Origin: Melocanna baccifera
Taxonomy: Eukaryota; Streptophyta; Magnoliopsida; Poales; Poaceae
Direction: 5' to 3'
Length of the DNA: 64,000 bases
Assembly (NCBI GenBank): GCA_036346265.1
Contig: CM070676.1
Coordinates: forward strand, 2,604,001-2,668,000
A model generated the notes under the pieces. It saw only the letters and a program-made list of their open reading frames with translations, was not told where the DNA came from and made no database searches. Of the stretch, positions 1 through 10,876 are shown piece by piece (within the stretch, counting starts at the first letter, position 1; every line of letters starts with the position of its first letter). Made by a program: the position numbers and the translations under genes.

Positions 1-737
1 GTCTGATACTGGAATTGCAATCCATGATCCACTCCACAATCTTCTACAAGACTGCTACTGTTGAAAAAGAACATAACATGACAAGAAAGAATAGATGAAT
101 TGACGTAGTTTGAATTGTTTTAATGATTTTTATTTACCAAAGATTGTTAAGCATCTTCTTTTCCTCTTGTTTATCTGTTTAGACTATCATCACCACATAT
201 GCCTGCATGCAACATTGCAGTGTGAATCTTGGTTAACCGACTTGATTCGACTATTGTGTTGACAGGATCTTGTGATGTGCATATTTTCTGGAACTGTCGT
301 GCATATTATCTGGAACTGTCGTGCAACTTCAGATTCATACTTTCAGTGGTAACGAAATGCTTCCTCTCCTAAGGTTCCACAACTTCTTTGCTCATCATAT
401 AAATTACACCATGTTGTAACCTGCCTCCCTGTCTTGGTTCTGCCTTCTGATTCTTTTTCTCATCTAGATGGCAGAATTCTCATCTAGATGGCATGGATTC
501 TGCAATCTTCTCGAGGCATGCTTTGGCCCTGCAGTCTTGTTGCGCAAAATGTACAGTGGTCTTTGTGATCTCTTTCCTTTTTATGACTGGATGGTTGGTC
601 GAACTGTTGACCTTGTAAAAATTCAACCATTGACCGCATTGGTTGTGCAGTGTATAACTCGTGACCGCCATAGTTTATCAGTAAGAAATGCAATGCAGGC
701 ATCTGTATGCTATTTCATCTCATTGTCTAGTTTTATT
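1..737. other. Unassigned stretch, no supported gene
   Basis: Mixed-composition DNA. A 95-codon plus-strand reading frame (468-755) starts in a short local duplication (about 463-492) and resembles no family I recognise, so it is not called as a gene. The stretch could be the intron or 3' flank of a gene outside the window. Confidence 0.4.
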
Positions 738-1010
738 AGGCACCGCTCAATTTAGCTTTTGAATTCTGCTTTTTTCACTATTCATTAATTATCTTTTTCT
801 GATTATTTTTATTTTTTAGGCTTCTTTACCTTTTTTTTTCGTATTCCTTTACATTGTCTGTCGTGGTTACCATTTTTTTTCTATTTTTAAATTTTTTTAA
901 ATTTAATTATATTAAATAAACTAACTTAATTACAGTAAAAAAATAAACTAACTACAGTAAATAAAAATCATAAACTAACGCTATTCTAAATTTCTCCTAA
1001 GTCTTTTTAC
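738..1010. mobile_element. MITE, family A, copy 1
   Basis: AT-rich insertion beginning with a GGCACCGCTC-like end. It carries the core shared by about a dozen copies here: a cactattca block, a T-rich stretch, a cctttacattgtc block, then taaatttaattatat and ataaactaac. Ends are approximate. It has no coding capacity. This copy is a hAT-like MITE by inference. Confidence 0.5.
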
Positions 1011-1159
1011 CTATAGTACAAATTTCGTGCTCTTTGTGTTGGTGAATTAGAAGCCACGAATCTCTGTCGACAGGAGCTATTGTGATTAGCACCAAACGAG
1101 GCTAATAAATTGATGCCGTAGGTGCTCTTCCAGTTGGTAAGAGGAGAGATGTAGGTCCC

Positions 1160-1445
1160 ACGCCAACCAGCTTAAAAAGCATTGGATTTTGGCTTATGGT
1201 TACTGATTTTTAGCTGTAAATACAGTGACCGTTAGCTTTTTTCAAATTAAAAATAAGGAAAAAATGAGAGAGAGAAAAAAGAAAAACTGTTATATCATCA
1301 TGAACAATATAAAGAAATAAAGCAAAAAATAAAAATAAAAATAAAAAAGCTAAAAAAAGTTTTTAAAAAATTAAAAATCAAAATTAAGAAGCTGACGTAT
1401 TCAAATGATTTCTGAAAACTAAAAATGAGAAACCGAAGACATTTG
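1160..1445. mobile_element. MITE, family A-related, diverged copy
   Basis: A/T-rich block with tatatcatcatgaacaat and acaaagaaataaag-like segments, also seen near 17.9 kb and 34.3 kb. It ends in an aagaagctgac segment. Boundaries are approximate and it could be a related subfamily. Confidence 0.35.
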
Positions 1446-1547
1446 GAGCTAGACTTTAATATGACGCCTTACATTCTTGTCATTACGGTGCCAGCGATCC
1501 GACAGTAGCTGGCTATGCTATGCGCCTATGCTACATCTCGAAGCGTA

Positions 1548-1562
1548 GAGAGAGAGAGAGAG
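1548..1562. repeat. (GA)n microsatellite
   Basis: Short run of about seven GA units directly visible in the sequence. Confidence 0.8.
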
Positions 1563-1649
1563 ACTTGGGCTGTGTATGCAATGGAATGCACGTCGAGATT
1601 GTGCGAAGTTGGCTGTTGGGCATTGCGGACCGAGTGCGATGCGAGTAGC

Positions 1650-4600
1650 CTATAACACCCCCATCTTTGGGAACAGGGGCATTGTACGTCACAAAACAGC
1701 CCAGGAGTTCAGTTGCGAACTGAAGGAGTACCATGCCTGCTCACGATTAGTTCAAAAGGGTTAATTTGATCAAAATAAGACCCAGCGGTCAATTTTAATA
1801 ACTTTAAGGGTGTCCAAACCCAAAACTTAACCTACAATCAGAAGAACCGAAGAAAACTCCCACAGGAACGCTTGAGTGTGGTCGTAACCCTAAGACGAAA
1901 CTTGTAACATTATTTCTTCTTCTGGTATCTGTTGTGGGGGAAAAATGAAGCAAGACTGAGTACAAATAACCGTACTCAACAAGTCACATAAGAAAACACT
2001 ATATAATTACATGCAAGGAATTCCAAAAAGTGGAATTATAATGGTTCTATTATTTTATGTGGATACAGTTTTCTTTCGCAAGCATTTTGATTTTAAAACA
2101 AGAAAATCAAAAGCTTCTTAAAGAATGGGGTTTCAAACTTGTTTTCCGTTCTCCAAGTTTTATCAAAATCTTTCCAAATCTACTTATACTTTATTAATAG
2201 AATAACCCAATAAACATAGCTTCATTTACCAGAAGCACAATGTATTCAAATACCATTTATATTTGACTCTATAGAGCTGCTCAGCTTTACCCACAAGATT
2301 TCATAACTCCCGCAATAGAGCTAAGAAAACAAGGCTTTTCACTGCTTAATTTTTTATATAGTCTCTATCCGATAGGCACTTGACCTACACAAACTCGGGT
2401 ATCCGATGGGCCAAAACCGGAACACTTGGCCCGATTTGTGAGGACCTAACGTTGTGGTAAGTCCATACTACTCCCAATCATTTCTCTTCCTTGTAGAGGT
2501 TCAATCGAATTAAGCGGTTACTAAACCAGGTTTGACGAATCAACGCTTGTGATTGAGCGTTCACTATGTTCTTTATTTGCTATAAGCATCTAGTCCTTAC
2601 ATCTTTACTGAGGCACTTCCAACCACAACCCGTGCACTAGTGCCTTCCAGCACTAAGTCAGTACTAACTCGTACTGCATCTCTTTTTGTTCCATGCCTCC
2701 TCCTAGGATAAGATCAGGGGACCCAACCATCTTGTAGCTTCCCGTGATAACTCCTTATCCTCTAACCATTTCTCTTTGAAACTCTACCGGTAAGTGCCGG
2801 GTCACTTAGTAGTATAAAATATTTATGTTTCCTATACTACCATGGTTAATTTAAATAACATATTTCATGTTACTAAGTCTTGTCAAGATGAATGTGGCCA
2901 TCAAATTAAACTAGGTTTTTATCGGGTGGTAGAATATAACTACTATCATATCATTCTAAACTATTATTGTACAAAAAACAACAGTGTGCACAAATAGCAT
3001 AATGAAAATACTAGTAAATAAATAATTATCAGAATATAGGTTCAATATGATTAAAAACATGTGACTTCCCTTCTTGTCTATAGGACATTGACTACTTTAT
3101 TTGCTCTTGTAGATCTCCTGGTGATTGGCTTGTCGGGTTCGAATGTTAGTGCAGAAGACGAATGAGTTCCTTTCTTTGCAAAATGCAAGCTAGGAACAAA
3201 AGACAAATAAAATAGGTTTGGGGTGATCATGGTTTAGGCAGAGTGTGGTTTGGCTGATCAGTGTTGGGATTGGGTTAGGTGGCCTTGAGATGATCGAAAG
3301 GGTATGCTTATGTTTGTAGGGTTTGATGAATAGTGATGGTGAAGATAGTATTGAACAGGTTTGAACTAACATGAGGGTGAGCTAGGGTTTCATCAGAGGG
3401 TATTTAAGCTAGGTAGAGTTCGAAAGGGTTTCGCAGCTCAAAATGGTTTAGACTGGTACACCCATTCTTAATTGGTTTCGATGAAAAGTACGAGTTCGGA
3501 CTGTATTAGGTTTAGGGTTTTGGACGGTACTTTTGTGGCTTTTGGATTTTATCGAGGTCAGATATAGGAAAACGGAGCTGAAAAATGGGTAGACGGGCTC
3601 AAAATGATCAAAATGGATGTATTTTGTATTTTTGGGTACGGATAAACAGTAACAGGTGAAAATACTATTCATTACGGGTTTTTACTATTCACTAACGGGT
3701 TGGCTACTGTTCATACCAGGACGGGTTGCTACAGTACCGGGTATTTTACTGTTCACCATGGATCCAGCAGCTACAGTGCCGAAGTGGCACTGTTCATCTT
3801 CCACCTCGCGATGCTACAGTGACCCAAAACAGGGAAAAGGGAAAAATGGGCAATTCTCGAGCTGCGATGCCTTGCAATGGAAACCAAGGATATGGGTGGG
3901 TTCCTGAGAGCAAGAGGGTTCCATTTTTGGCCTTGGCCAAGGTCGGGGGTGGCCAGAACTTCACCGGTGGCGAGATCTCTTCGCTACAGTTTTTAATGGC
4001 AATGTCGAGCTTCGAAGTTTAAGGGAACAAGAGCATTGGCGTTTAAGCATCTCTGGGGCTAGGGTAGGCTCAAGGCAGTGGTGGCTAGGGTCGGGAATGA
4101 CTATGCGAGGCTATCCACAGTGAGGCCTCTCAGCCAAGCGGTGGTCATGGCTACTGGTCAGAATTAGGGCAAGGGAGGGTATGATGGTGCTTTAACGGTG
4201 TTTAGGGGAACATAAGGGAGCTACGGTAGGAAGGAATTGGATTGAAATGGATGCAATCGTGAGAATTGAGTTTTGGGATTACCTGCGGTTTTTAGGTGAT
4301 CGTCGACGGTGTAGGGATTGTCAGGGCAATCGGGGGTGGGTGGCTCACCTTGGCATTACTCTAGTCCATCGAGAGGGGTCTGAGGGGTCTTATAGGCGTT
4401 GAAGGCGCTTGGATCACCGGGGGGCGCTGTTGGTTTTCAGAGAGGGGTGTGCGGGAAGGCGTGGGAGACTTCGGCTAGGGCGGTGGGGTAGTCGGCAAGT
4501 TAGGGTGGTGTCTCGAGCACGTCACTTCCTCGGGTGATGGCTTTGGTATTCAGGAATTGCGGCTGGCTGAGTTGGCTGATATTGGGGTGGGCGGTAGTGG

Positions 4601-5035
4601 CGGACTTATGGCCCAGGTGAGCTGACGCATGGGGAGATGATAGTCAAAAGCTGATAGAGGTTTGCAGAGCAGCGACTGATGTTGACGAGTGATAGGAGAG
4701 GGCGGAACCGGCAGGGAATGAACGGAAGGGTGCGGCAGTGAAAATATCAGGCGGCGGAGGAAAACTTGTCGGATAGTGAATACTACATGCATGAAAATGA
4801 ACAGCGAGGGAAGCTCGACGGTGGGTTTGCGGTGAGATTGGCTGAGCTAGGTGAGGATTTGGTCTAGGGATCACAGGGAATTGAAATCTAGCAAGAAGAT
4901 TCAAAATTTTGAAATTTCTGTTTCGTTTCATAGCCTCCCTTACAATATGATGTGTTGACGTTGAACAAGTGAGTGGGTGTATGGCTGAGCCGTGGGCCAG
5001 CGTGAACTCACTCTAATTGGAGACTTCTCTGTCAT
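1650..5035. other. Repeat-like non-coding stretch, probable old retroelement
   Basis: About 3.4 kb with no credible coding sequence. It holds phrases common in grass repeats: a 'taacaccccc' opening and alternating 'ctacagt' and 'actgttca' blocks at 3,640-3,830. It also has a GC-rich segment at 3,850-4,700 with short ORFs on both strands. I could not find paired LTRs, so class and limits stay open. Confidence 0.35.
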
Positions 5036-5110
5036 ATATTATCTTCAGATTATGATTTTTAAACATCTAGACTATATTATCTTCAGATTATATTTTTAAA
5101 GATCTAGAAA
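5036..5110. repeat. Tandem duplication, about 40 bp
   Basis: The segment beginning atattatcttcagattat occurs twice in a row, each copy followed by a similar 'tttttaaa(c/g)atctaga' tail. Confidence 0.7.
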
Positions 5111-5313
5111 TTTGTTAAGAGTTTCAGCTATAACCATAGTTTCTGTTGGTCGATGATACTAGATATTAATGGGACAACACTAGATGTTAAATATTTTTCT
5201 TGTGAGGTATTTTGGTTTGTTAAATATTGTAGTGGTAGAATACTATGTGAGAATTATTATAATGGGAGAGCAGGTTTACACCTATTTTGCTTGAACACAC
5301 AACACAATAGTTT

Positions 5314-5471
5314 TGTTATGAATATTGTGTATATTGAAGAGGCACAATGGGTAATATATATAGAGAGTATAAAGAGATATTACAGAAGAATATGCCATAT
5401 ATGGATACGAAAGCCCAGACATATAAGAAAATAACTAAAACAATCCTATTATATTTCTAATACCCTTAACA
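5314..5471 (-). repeat. LTR (3' LTR of the small element)
   Basis: 158 bp, tgttatg...cttaaca, preceded by target duplication agttt. In the element's own orientation (minus) this is the downstream LTR. Confidence 0.85.
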
Positions 5472-6040
5472 CCCCCTTCAAATGCAAAGCATATGTAATA
5501 GCATTGCATTTGAAAAGAGTTGTCACTAAAATAGTAAAAATCCGAAGTCCGAGTCTTGATAATATCGTTGTAGCATGCAGTTCTTAAAAAAACTGTCAAA
5601 TCAAGCCGAAGAGGAATAGATAGAAGCATGACGGCACAGATCGAAGCCCATAATGGCAGCGGCGCAATGCACAATGTGCAGGGGAAGCACGGCGGCCGTA
5701 GAAGCTCGGAGCAGTAAGAAGAGAAGAGACGGCGTCATAATGACTTCTACGATCTACATGCAGCTCAAAGAAAAGAGCGGCGGCTGCTGTCATGCAAAAT
5801 TAAATTCATATATTTCTATGACTGACAATAAATTTGTGAACTCGTATGGGTTAGATGAACTGAAAAGTAGATATTACGGATTTGAGATGAACGCAAATGG
5901 AAGACTCAAAATGAAAAAGGAAAAACAGTAGAGTCAGCAGCAAATACTAATACTAGAAGTAGCTAACTAGAGGCCAACAAAAGCATCCATTCGGCCACTA
6001 CCTCCCGCACACATACGGCCTTAAAACTCCCCCTCTCTAG

Positions 6041-6604
6041 TCACTCTCTCCATCTCTCTCCCTCCCGCACGTGAGCACGACAGGAGACGAAGGGAGGCGT
6101 CGTCGGCTCATGCGAAGCAGAGGAGTGGCAGATTCGGGAGGGCGCGGGGCACGACCACGCATGTGGTGCAGCGGCTATGGCGCTGGTGGACACGGGAGCT
6201 GCAGCAGATGCCGAAAGGCAGTAGCAGCAATAACGGCCGGGAGGTGGGAGTCTCGAGACGGCAAGGAGGGCATAGGTGCGGGCGGGAGTGTGCCAGCGGA
6301 GCATGAGAGGAGACGAAGGGAGGGGAGGCTGCATCGGCTCATGCGAAGCAAAGGAGCGATGGATCAGGGAGGGCGCAAGGCGCTGACGCGGGCGTAGGCT
6401 AGTGGCGTCGGTGGGAGATCCGGGCAAGCCATCGTTGGGGAGGCCAGATCTGGTGCGGGGATCGGCGGGATCTGTCGGCGGTGGACACGGGAGCAATGGC
6501 GGTGATCGAAGATGCCGATTGCCCACTGGACGACGATGCGACGACCGCGTGGAGGCGGTCAGGAATGACGGGTGGCGGTTGGGACCCAGGTGAGTGACAA
6601 CCAA
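6041..6604 (-). other. Open frame inside the small LTR element, coding status doubtful
   Basis: A 187-codon frame rich in Pro, Ser, Arg and His lies in the GC-rich internal region. It overlaps long open frames on the plus strand, as expected when stop codons are scarce by composition. No domain is recognisable. It could be a captured gene fragment or the untranslated leader of the element; I do not call a protein. Confidence 0.25.
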
Positions 6605-7077
6605 TCAAAGAAGATCGGCAGCCTGAGGCAGCAGCGGGCGGCCTGTGGTTCGACGACTATGGCTGAGACGGCCAGATCTAGACGGATCTGGGCGGGGCGA
6701 GCCGAGATCAGGAGACGGCGGTGGGCGAGATCCGGTAGAAGGTGGCTGGATCTGTCGTGGATCGACGACGGAGAGCGTGTGTGGACGTGGCTCCTGGTGG
6801 CGGGAAGCAGAAGTAGAGGGGGCGGTCGGCCTCGAGCGAGCAATGATAACGACGATGACCTGGGCTGCAGCCTGGGAGGAAGTCGGGCGGTGTTGGCACG
6901 ACAGCCTAGGCGGACGACCGGCAGGCAAGGGCGACGACCGACGGGCGGTGGTGTCAGGTGGAACCGGTGGCCGAAGAAGTGGCCGCCCCCGGGAGCGGAG
7001 ATCGATCCTCCCAGGGGCAGCAACATCGGAAGTAGATCAAGATCGAGGTTAGGGTTTTAACCTAAGCTCTGATATCA

Positions 7078-7235
7078 TGTTATGAATGTTATGTATATTT
7101 AAGAAGCACAATGGACAATATATATAGGGAGTATAATGGGATATTATATGGGAATATGTCATATACAGATAAGAAAATCTAGGCATATAAGAAAATAACT
7201 AAAATAATTCTATTATATCTCTAATACCCTTAATA
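7078..7235 (-). repeat. LTR (5' LTR of the small element)
   Basis: 158 bp, tgttatg...cttaata, followed by target duplication agttt. The priming site is immediately inside it. Confidence 0.85.
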
Positions 7236-7305
7236 AGTTTATCAGTTCGGTGTTAGTAGCCTGGTACACAAAAAGCCTATCTTGAAGCAGCCGAATTCTG
7301 CCTTT

Positions 7306-7490
7306 TAAATCATGGGTATCATACAACAATACATTAATATTGTGTCTTTATTAAGCATAAGTTGTATAGGTTAAAAATTTTAGCAATGTATGCTAGTAAA
7401 TCATGGGTATCATACAACAGTGCATTAATATTGTCTTTATTAAGCATAAGTTGCATAGGTTACAAATTTTAGCAATGTATGCTATAGTAA
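7306..7490. repeat. Tandem duplication, period about 91 bp
   Basis: Two adjacent copies begin at 7306 and 7397 (taaatcatgggtatcatac...), differing by a few substitutions and small indels. Confidence 0.85.
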
Positions 7491-7523
7491 ATGATGCTAA
7501 GCACCAGAGGATTGAACTAGTTA

Positions 7524-7713
7524 TTGATCACACTTTTGTTCAAAAATTTCAGTTATAAAAGTGAAACCATTCGAAAAAGCTCCTTTTAACCTTATAAATG
7601 ACTAGGAGAAGTACTATCTCTTGATCACACTTTTGTTCAAAATTTTCAGTTACAAAAGTGAAACCATTAGAAAAAGCTCCTTTTAACCTTATAAATGAGA
7701 AGTACTATATCTT
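7524..7713. repeat. Tandem duplication, period about 97 bp
   Basis: Two adjacent copies begin at 7524 and 7621 (ttgatcacacttttgttc...), unrelated to the pair just upstream. Confidence 0.85.
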
Positions 7714-8170
7714 GAAGGTTTGACACTGTCATTTTCTCTTTTCAGTGTGTATTGACTCGTCATAATTATTGCTTACTTTTATTCTCGTTTTTTCAATAAA
7801 AAGTTGATATGCTTTTTCGGTGTAACGGGATATCAAGAAGCTTGGGGTTCTTTCGCCTGAAGACACATCATGTTCTTGTAGTTTTGAGTGTTACGAGCAG
7901 TTTTGGTTGTCACACAAACAACTATAGATGCATATATTCTTCTATGGCTGCACAATTCCTTACAAACTATATACTTTTATTCTAACATTCTTATGTCAAT
8001 ACTAGTAGCTGTTTACATATCTATTAAAATAGTTTCCTTATCTTTTAATGATTGCACTTCATTTGATCTTAAAAGTACGCTTTTTTGGTATCTTTGATGC
8101 TTTTATTCCCCAGTATTTGTATAACATACTAAATTTTGTACTCCTAAATATTGAAAACGATATCAATACC
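7714..8170. other. Unassigned AT-rich stretch
   Basis: No supported gene. A short hydrophobic frame (7888-8097, plus) has no recognisable family. Confidence 0.4.
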
Positions 8171-8177
8171 TAAAGTT

Positions 8178-8825
8178 TTAAAAGTTTAAATAAGCTGCGA
8201 CCACCGGCGTTGGGCAAGCCAGCCGATGAGACCGATCGAAGAGCTTCCCGTCCGCCTCCACCCGACAGTAGGTGCGATGGACGAAGAGCGCCTTCTCCAG
8301 CTTGCCGTCCTCCGCTGGATCGGAGGACCGAACGTCGAACGTGCAGAAGCTTGCCTTCCCCATGGCGCAAAGCTGCCCCGGAACAATGCCGCCCTTTGGC
8401 TCCACCGGCGGCAACTCAAGGATGCACAGCTCGCTCCTCCGTGTGCCGGAGGCGCCTGAGACGCTCGATGGGAATACGTTGATGGAGTACACGGAGGCAG
8501 CGCCGTCCCTCGCCTTGGAGCGGGCGACGAAGAGGTGGCCGCCGTTGCCGAGGGGCACAGCCTGGCCGAGGAAAGGCAGGTTCTTGTTGTCCACCATCTC
8601 CCTCACTTCGCTGTCCACGTCGAAGGCGCACGTCCCCTTCTGCTGCTGCAGAGAGGTGAGGATGTGGGAGCCGACGGCGGCGCAGGACGCGACGCGGTAC
8701 TCGAGAGGGTTGAGGCGTCACGGGAAGATGGGCGGCGGCGGCAGTTCGTACCATTCGGTATATCGAAATAGCGTAGCTCCACCACCTCGACGTTGGCATG
8801 GGTGGCCTCGGCGGTGTCTTAAATT
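8178..8825 (-). pseudogene. Broken gene of a plant family of unknown function
   Basis: Reading on the minus strand, the frame over 8178-8720 gives a coherent protein fragment containing NPLEYRVASCAAVGSHILTS, then FLGQAVPLGNGG, YSINVFPSS and FVHRTYCRVE, ending LACPTPVVAAYLNF. Just upstream an in-frame stop lies near 8718. The matching upstream sequence (EVVELRYFDIP) sits in another frame, so at least one frameshift and one stop separate the halves. GC content drops sharply outside the fragment. The style (EYRVAS, VPLG, MVHRTYC-like) recalls large grass families of the DUF1618 or DUF295 kind, but I cannot assign it securely. Probably a decayed copy rather than an expressed gene. Confidence 0.5.
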
Positions 8826-9072
8826 ACTTATATTTGCAACCGAGTTAGGAATATAGCATACTAAAAACCCAAAAACCCATGAAAAATAGGATGCGTAAGT
8901 GTCCAAAAACCCACGAAAGGCAGGCTAATTAATTACCAATCATACGGTTTTTTCACAAAAATAAGTCAGATTTGACCTTTGAATGTACCGAGAGATTCAT
9001 ATTTCATTCATTTTTTTTTTTGCTTGGTTCCACTCTATCTAGTCCTTGTTTCAAATACTAGAATAAATTATG

Positions 9073-9292
9073 GCTAGATTCTTTTGGGTTTATAGTTTTT
9101 GGCTTTTAGGTTATGCTACAGTAATTACTTTTAAACAGTTATTTTTAAAGACGGAGTTTATAAATCAATTGTAGTAGACACTGTACTGAATTCATCTATA
9201 TCGGCCAAAATCATATGTGAGTGTCTATCTCTTGCGAACAGTCAGAATTTAAAAATTTAAGCAAAAAACCATCCCAGCCCAAAAGAACCTTT
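9073..9292. mobile_element. MITE, family B, copy 1
   Basis: Shares with 16.3-16.5 kb and 35.2-35.3 kb the sequence of a 'gtttttggctttta'-type end, gctacagta, gttatttttaaa, acggagttta and a closing 'gaatttaaaaatttaagc(t)aaaa' end. Non-coding; ends approximate. Confidence 0.45.
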
Positions 9293-9562
9293 AGTAGATG
9301 TGTAGCGGCGGCCTCTCCGACGAGCTTAGTTTCGGTTAAGGTGGGGGGGATTAGCCAAGCTTATAATATGTGCTATGGCAGGAGCAAGCACATTGAGACG
9401 CGTTACCATTTCATCAGGGAATGCATCGAAATTAGCAAGGTCCTCATCGACTACGTCAAATCGGACGAGCAGTTGACGGATCTGCTAACCAAACCTCTCG
9501 GGCGGTTGAAGTTTCAGAACCTGTGCGAGAAGATTGAAGTCATCAAGGTGAAGGGCAACTAG
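9290..9562 (+). pseudogene. Ty1/copia polyprotein, C-terminal RNase H remnant
   Basis: The frame encodes GRSKHIETRYHFIRECIE followed by DEQLTDLLTKPLGRLKF, the typical end of plant copia RNase H. The 5' part of the element is missing and a MITE-like sequence abuts it. A stop is followed at once by a purine tract (caagggggagat, 9565-9576) and an LTR. This is the 3' end of a truncated retrotransposon, with no function as it stands. Confidence 0.85.
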
Positions 9563-9576
9563 ATCAAGGGGGAGAT

Positions 9577-10098
9577 TGTTAGGAAGTTTGATCAAGTTGT
9601 CAGTTAGTAGTCATAACGTTCGTAGTCAATAATTGTTAGCAGTAGTCAGTTACTCTAACAGTTATAACATAGTCGATCAGTTAGTAGTCGTAGGACAGTA
9701 ACGAGTCATTAGTAGTCAGTTACGACTGATCGTGGGATGGTACGATTAATGGTCATAATGTACACATTAAGAACCACGATTTGAATGACCACGTCTTTGT
9801 ATCTTTTATCCTTTAAATACTTGAATAGAATCAGAAAAAGAACAAGGGGTTGGCGGCAAAGAAAAACCAACCAATGCAAATCCTTAGAAGTGTTCTTAAG
9901 TGTTGAGTTCCCCGAGTGTTGATTTCAACTACGACTTCCTAGTTGTAATTGAGTACGAGTTCTAGTCGTAGTGAACTTCTTTGACTTGGGTACTACATGG
10001 TCGTAAATGACTTTGACTTCTGGAGGTTGTTCGAACGACTGCAAGAGCATTGAGTGCCTAGTCGGAGGAGCACATCGACTGCGTGATCCAACGACTCA
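9577..10098 (+). repeat. Copia 3' LTR (end uncertain)
   Basis: Starts tgttagg directly after the purine tract of the copia remnant. It contains repeated agtagtca/agttagtagtc motifs. The downstream edge was not proved because no second LTR is present; 'actca' at 10098 is one candidate. Confidence 0.6.
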
Positions 10099-10124
10099 GT
10101 GTATGATCTCGATGGTTGTGGTCT

Positions 10125-10375
10125 CGCTTATTTTGGTTTAAAGTCAACTTATGCTTCTAGTTTCTACTTTTTTTCACTATTCAGCAATTTCATATTTTTC
10201 TGTTTTTTATATTTTTTTGGGTTTTTTGTCTTTTCTTTTTTTTCTCTTGTATTTCTTTGCATTGTCCGTGATGAGTTAACATATTTTTTATTTTTAAATT
10301 TAATTATACTAAATAAATCAATTTAAATACAGTAAAAAATAAATCAACTATATTAAAAAACAATAAGCCGCGGTT
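10125..10375. mobile_element. MITE, family A, copy in the NLR upstream region
   Basis: Contains ggtttaaagtcaactt, the cactattcagcaatttcat block, ttgcattgtccgtgatgagt, taaatttaattatactaaat and aataaatcaa, all diagnostic of family A. It lies 0.5 kb before the NLR start codon. Confidence 0.6.
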
Positions 10376-10876
10376 CCAAGCGCCCCCGAAAGATCGTGAA
10401 CGACTATGTCGTCGTACGACTACGAGCGCCTCCGCTTACCACCTCTCCTCCGTGCGCCCACGCTGTCGCCTCTGCCTCTGACTCTTCCCCAAGCCCGCCG
10501 CATTCCTCGCCGCCTCTTATCCCGCCTTCCACCCCGCCGGTTGCCGCCGCTTCTCCTCGTGCTGTGAGCTACCGATCCGGTGGCCGCCGACCTGGCCTCG
10601 CCCGTCGCCGCCTCCTCTGGTCGTCGTCGACATCAGTCTCGCCCGGATCCGACCGCCACCTCGCCCGTAGCCTCGTCCCGCCACCGTCGCCGACTGCATC
10701 GGCCGTAGTCCTCACCCATGGCCCCGTCCCGACGCTGTCCCCGGCCACGCAGTCGCTGTCCTTACCCAATCTGGACTTGATCTAGGACCGATCCAATTGA
10801 TTGATGCATGCTCTTCTCTCTTTCCTCCCTAGGCAATCCGACGGCTGACATCCATTCCAAACTAGATCGGACGGCG
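10376..10876 (+). promoter_or_regulatory. Probable promoter and 5' leader of the NLR gene
   Basis: GC-rich, C/T-rich sequence between a MITE and the NLR start. A 129-codon open frame here (10396-10785) is low-complexity Pro/Ser/Arg and ends before the NLR frame opens. I read it as leader or flank and not as protein. No clear TATA box was fixed. Confidence 0.35.

Larger units (their letters stand above)
5314..7235 (-). mobile_element. Complete small non-autonomous LTR retrotransposon
   Basis: Two LTRs of equal length (5314-5471 and 7078-7235, 158 bp each) start tgttatgaat and end ttaaca or ttaata. The element is flanked by a perfect 5-bp direct repeat, agttt (5309-5313 and 7236-7240). On the minus strand a primer-binding site tgatatcagagc (7066-7077) lies next to the upstream LTR and resembles the initiator-tRNA-Met type. 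A purine-rich tract (from about 5472) abuts the other LTR. The internal 1.6 kb is partly GC-rich and shows no gag, protease, integrase or reverse transcriptase. LTRs, priming site and purine tract resemble those of the copia element at 26.5-30.9 kb, so that family is its likely enzyme source (inference). It can be described as a short LARD or long TRIM. Confidence 0.85.

Noticed and set aside
468..755. 95-codon plus-strand ORF as a gene
   Set aside because: No recognisable domain; it starts in a local duplication and runs into a MITE.
3130..3160. B-box-like gggttcgaat as part of a tRNA gene
   Set aside because: No matching A box, acceptor stem or cloverleaf could be found around it.
6041..7060. 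Several 100-190 codon ORFs on both strands as real genes
   Set aside because: They overlap each other in a GC-rich, stop-poor interior of an LTR element and show no domain.
10396..10785. 129-codon Pro/Ser/Arg-rich ORF as an N-terminal part of the NLR
   Set aside because: It ends in a stop before the NLR frame, is low complexity, and the NLR already has a complete coiled-coil start.
10808..10876. NLR start at the upstream ATG (10808)
   Set aside because: Adds 23 residues unlike the usual coiled-coil start; the ATG at 10877 fits the family. Not excluded without transcript data.
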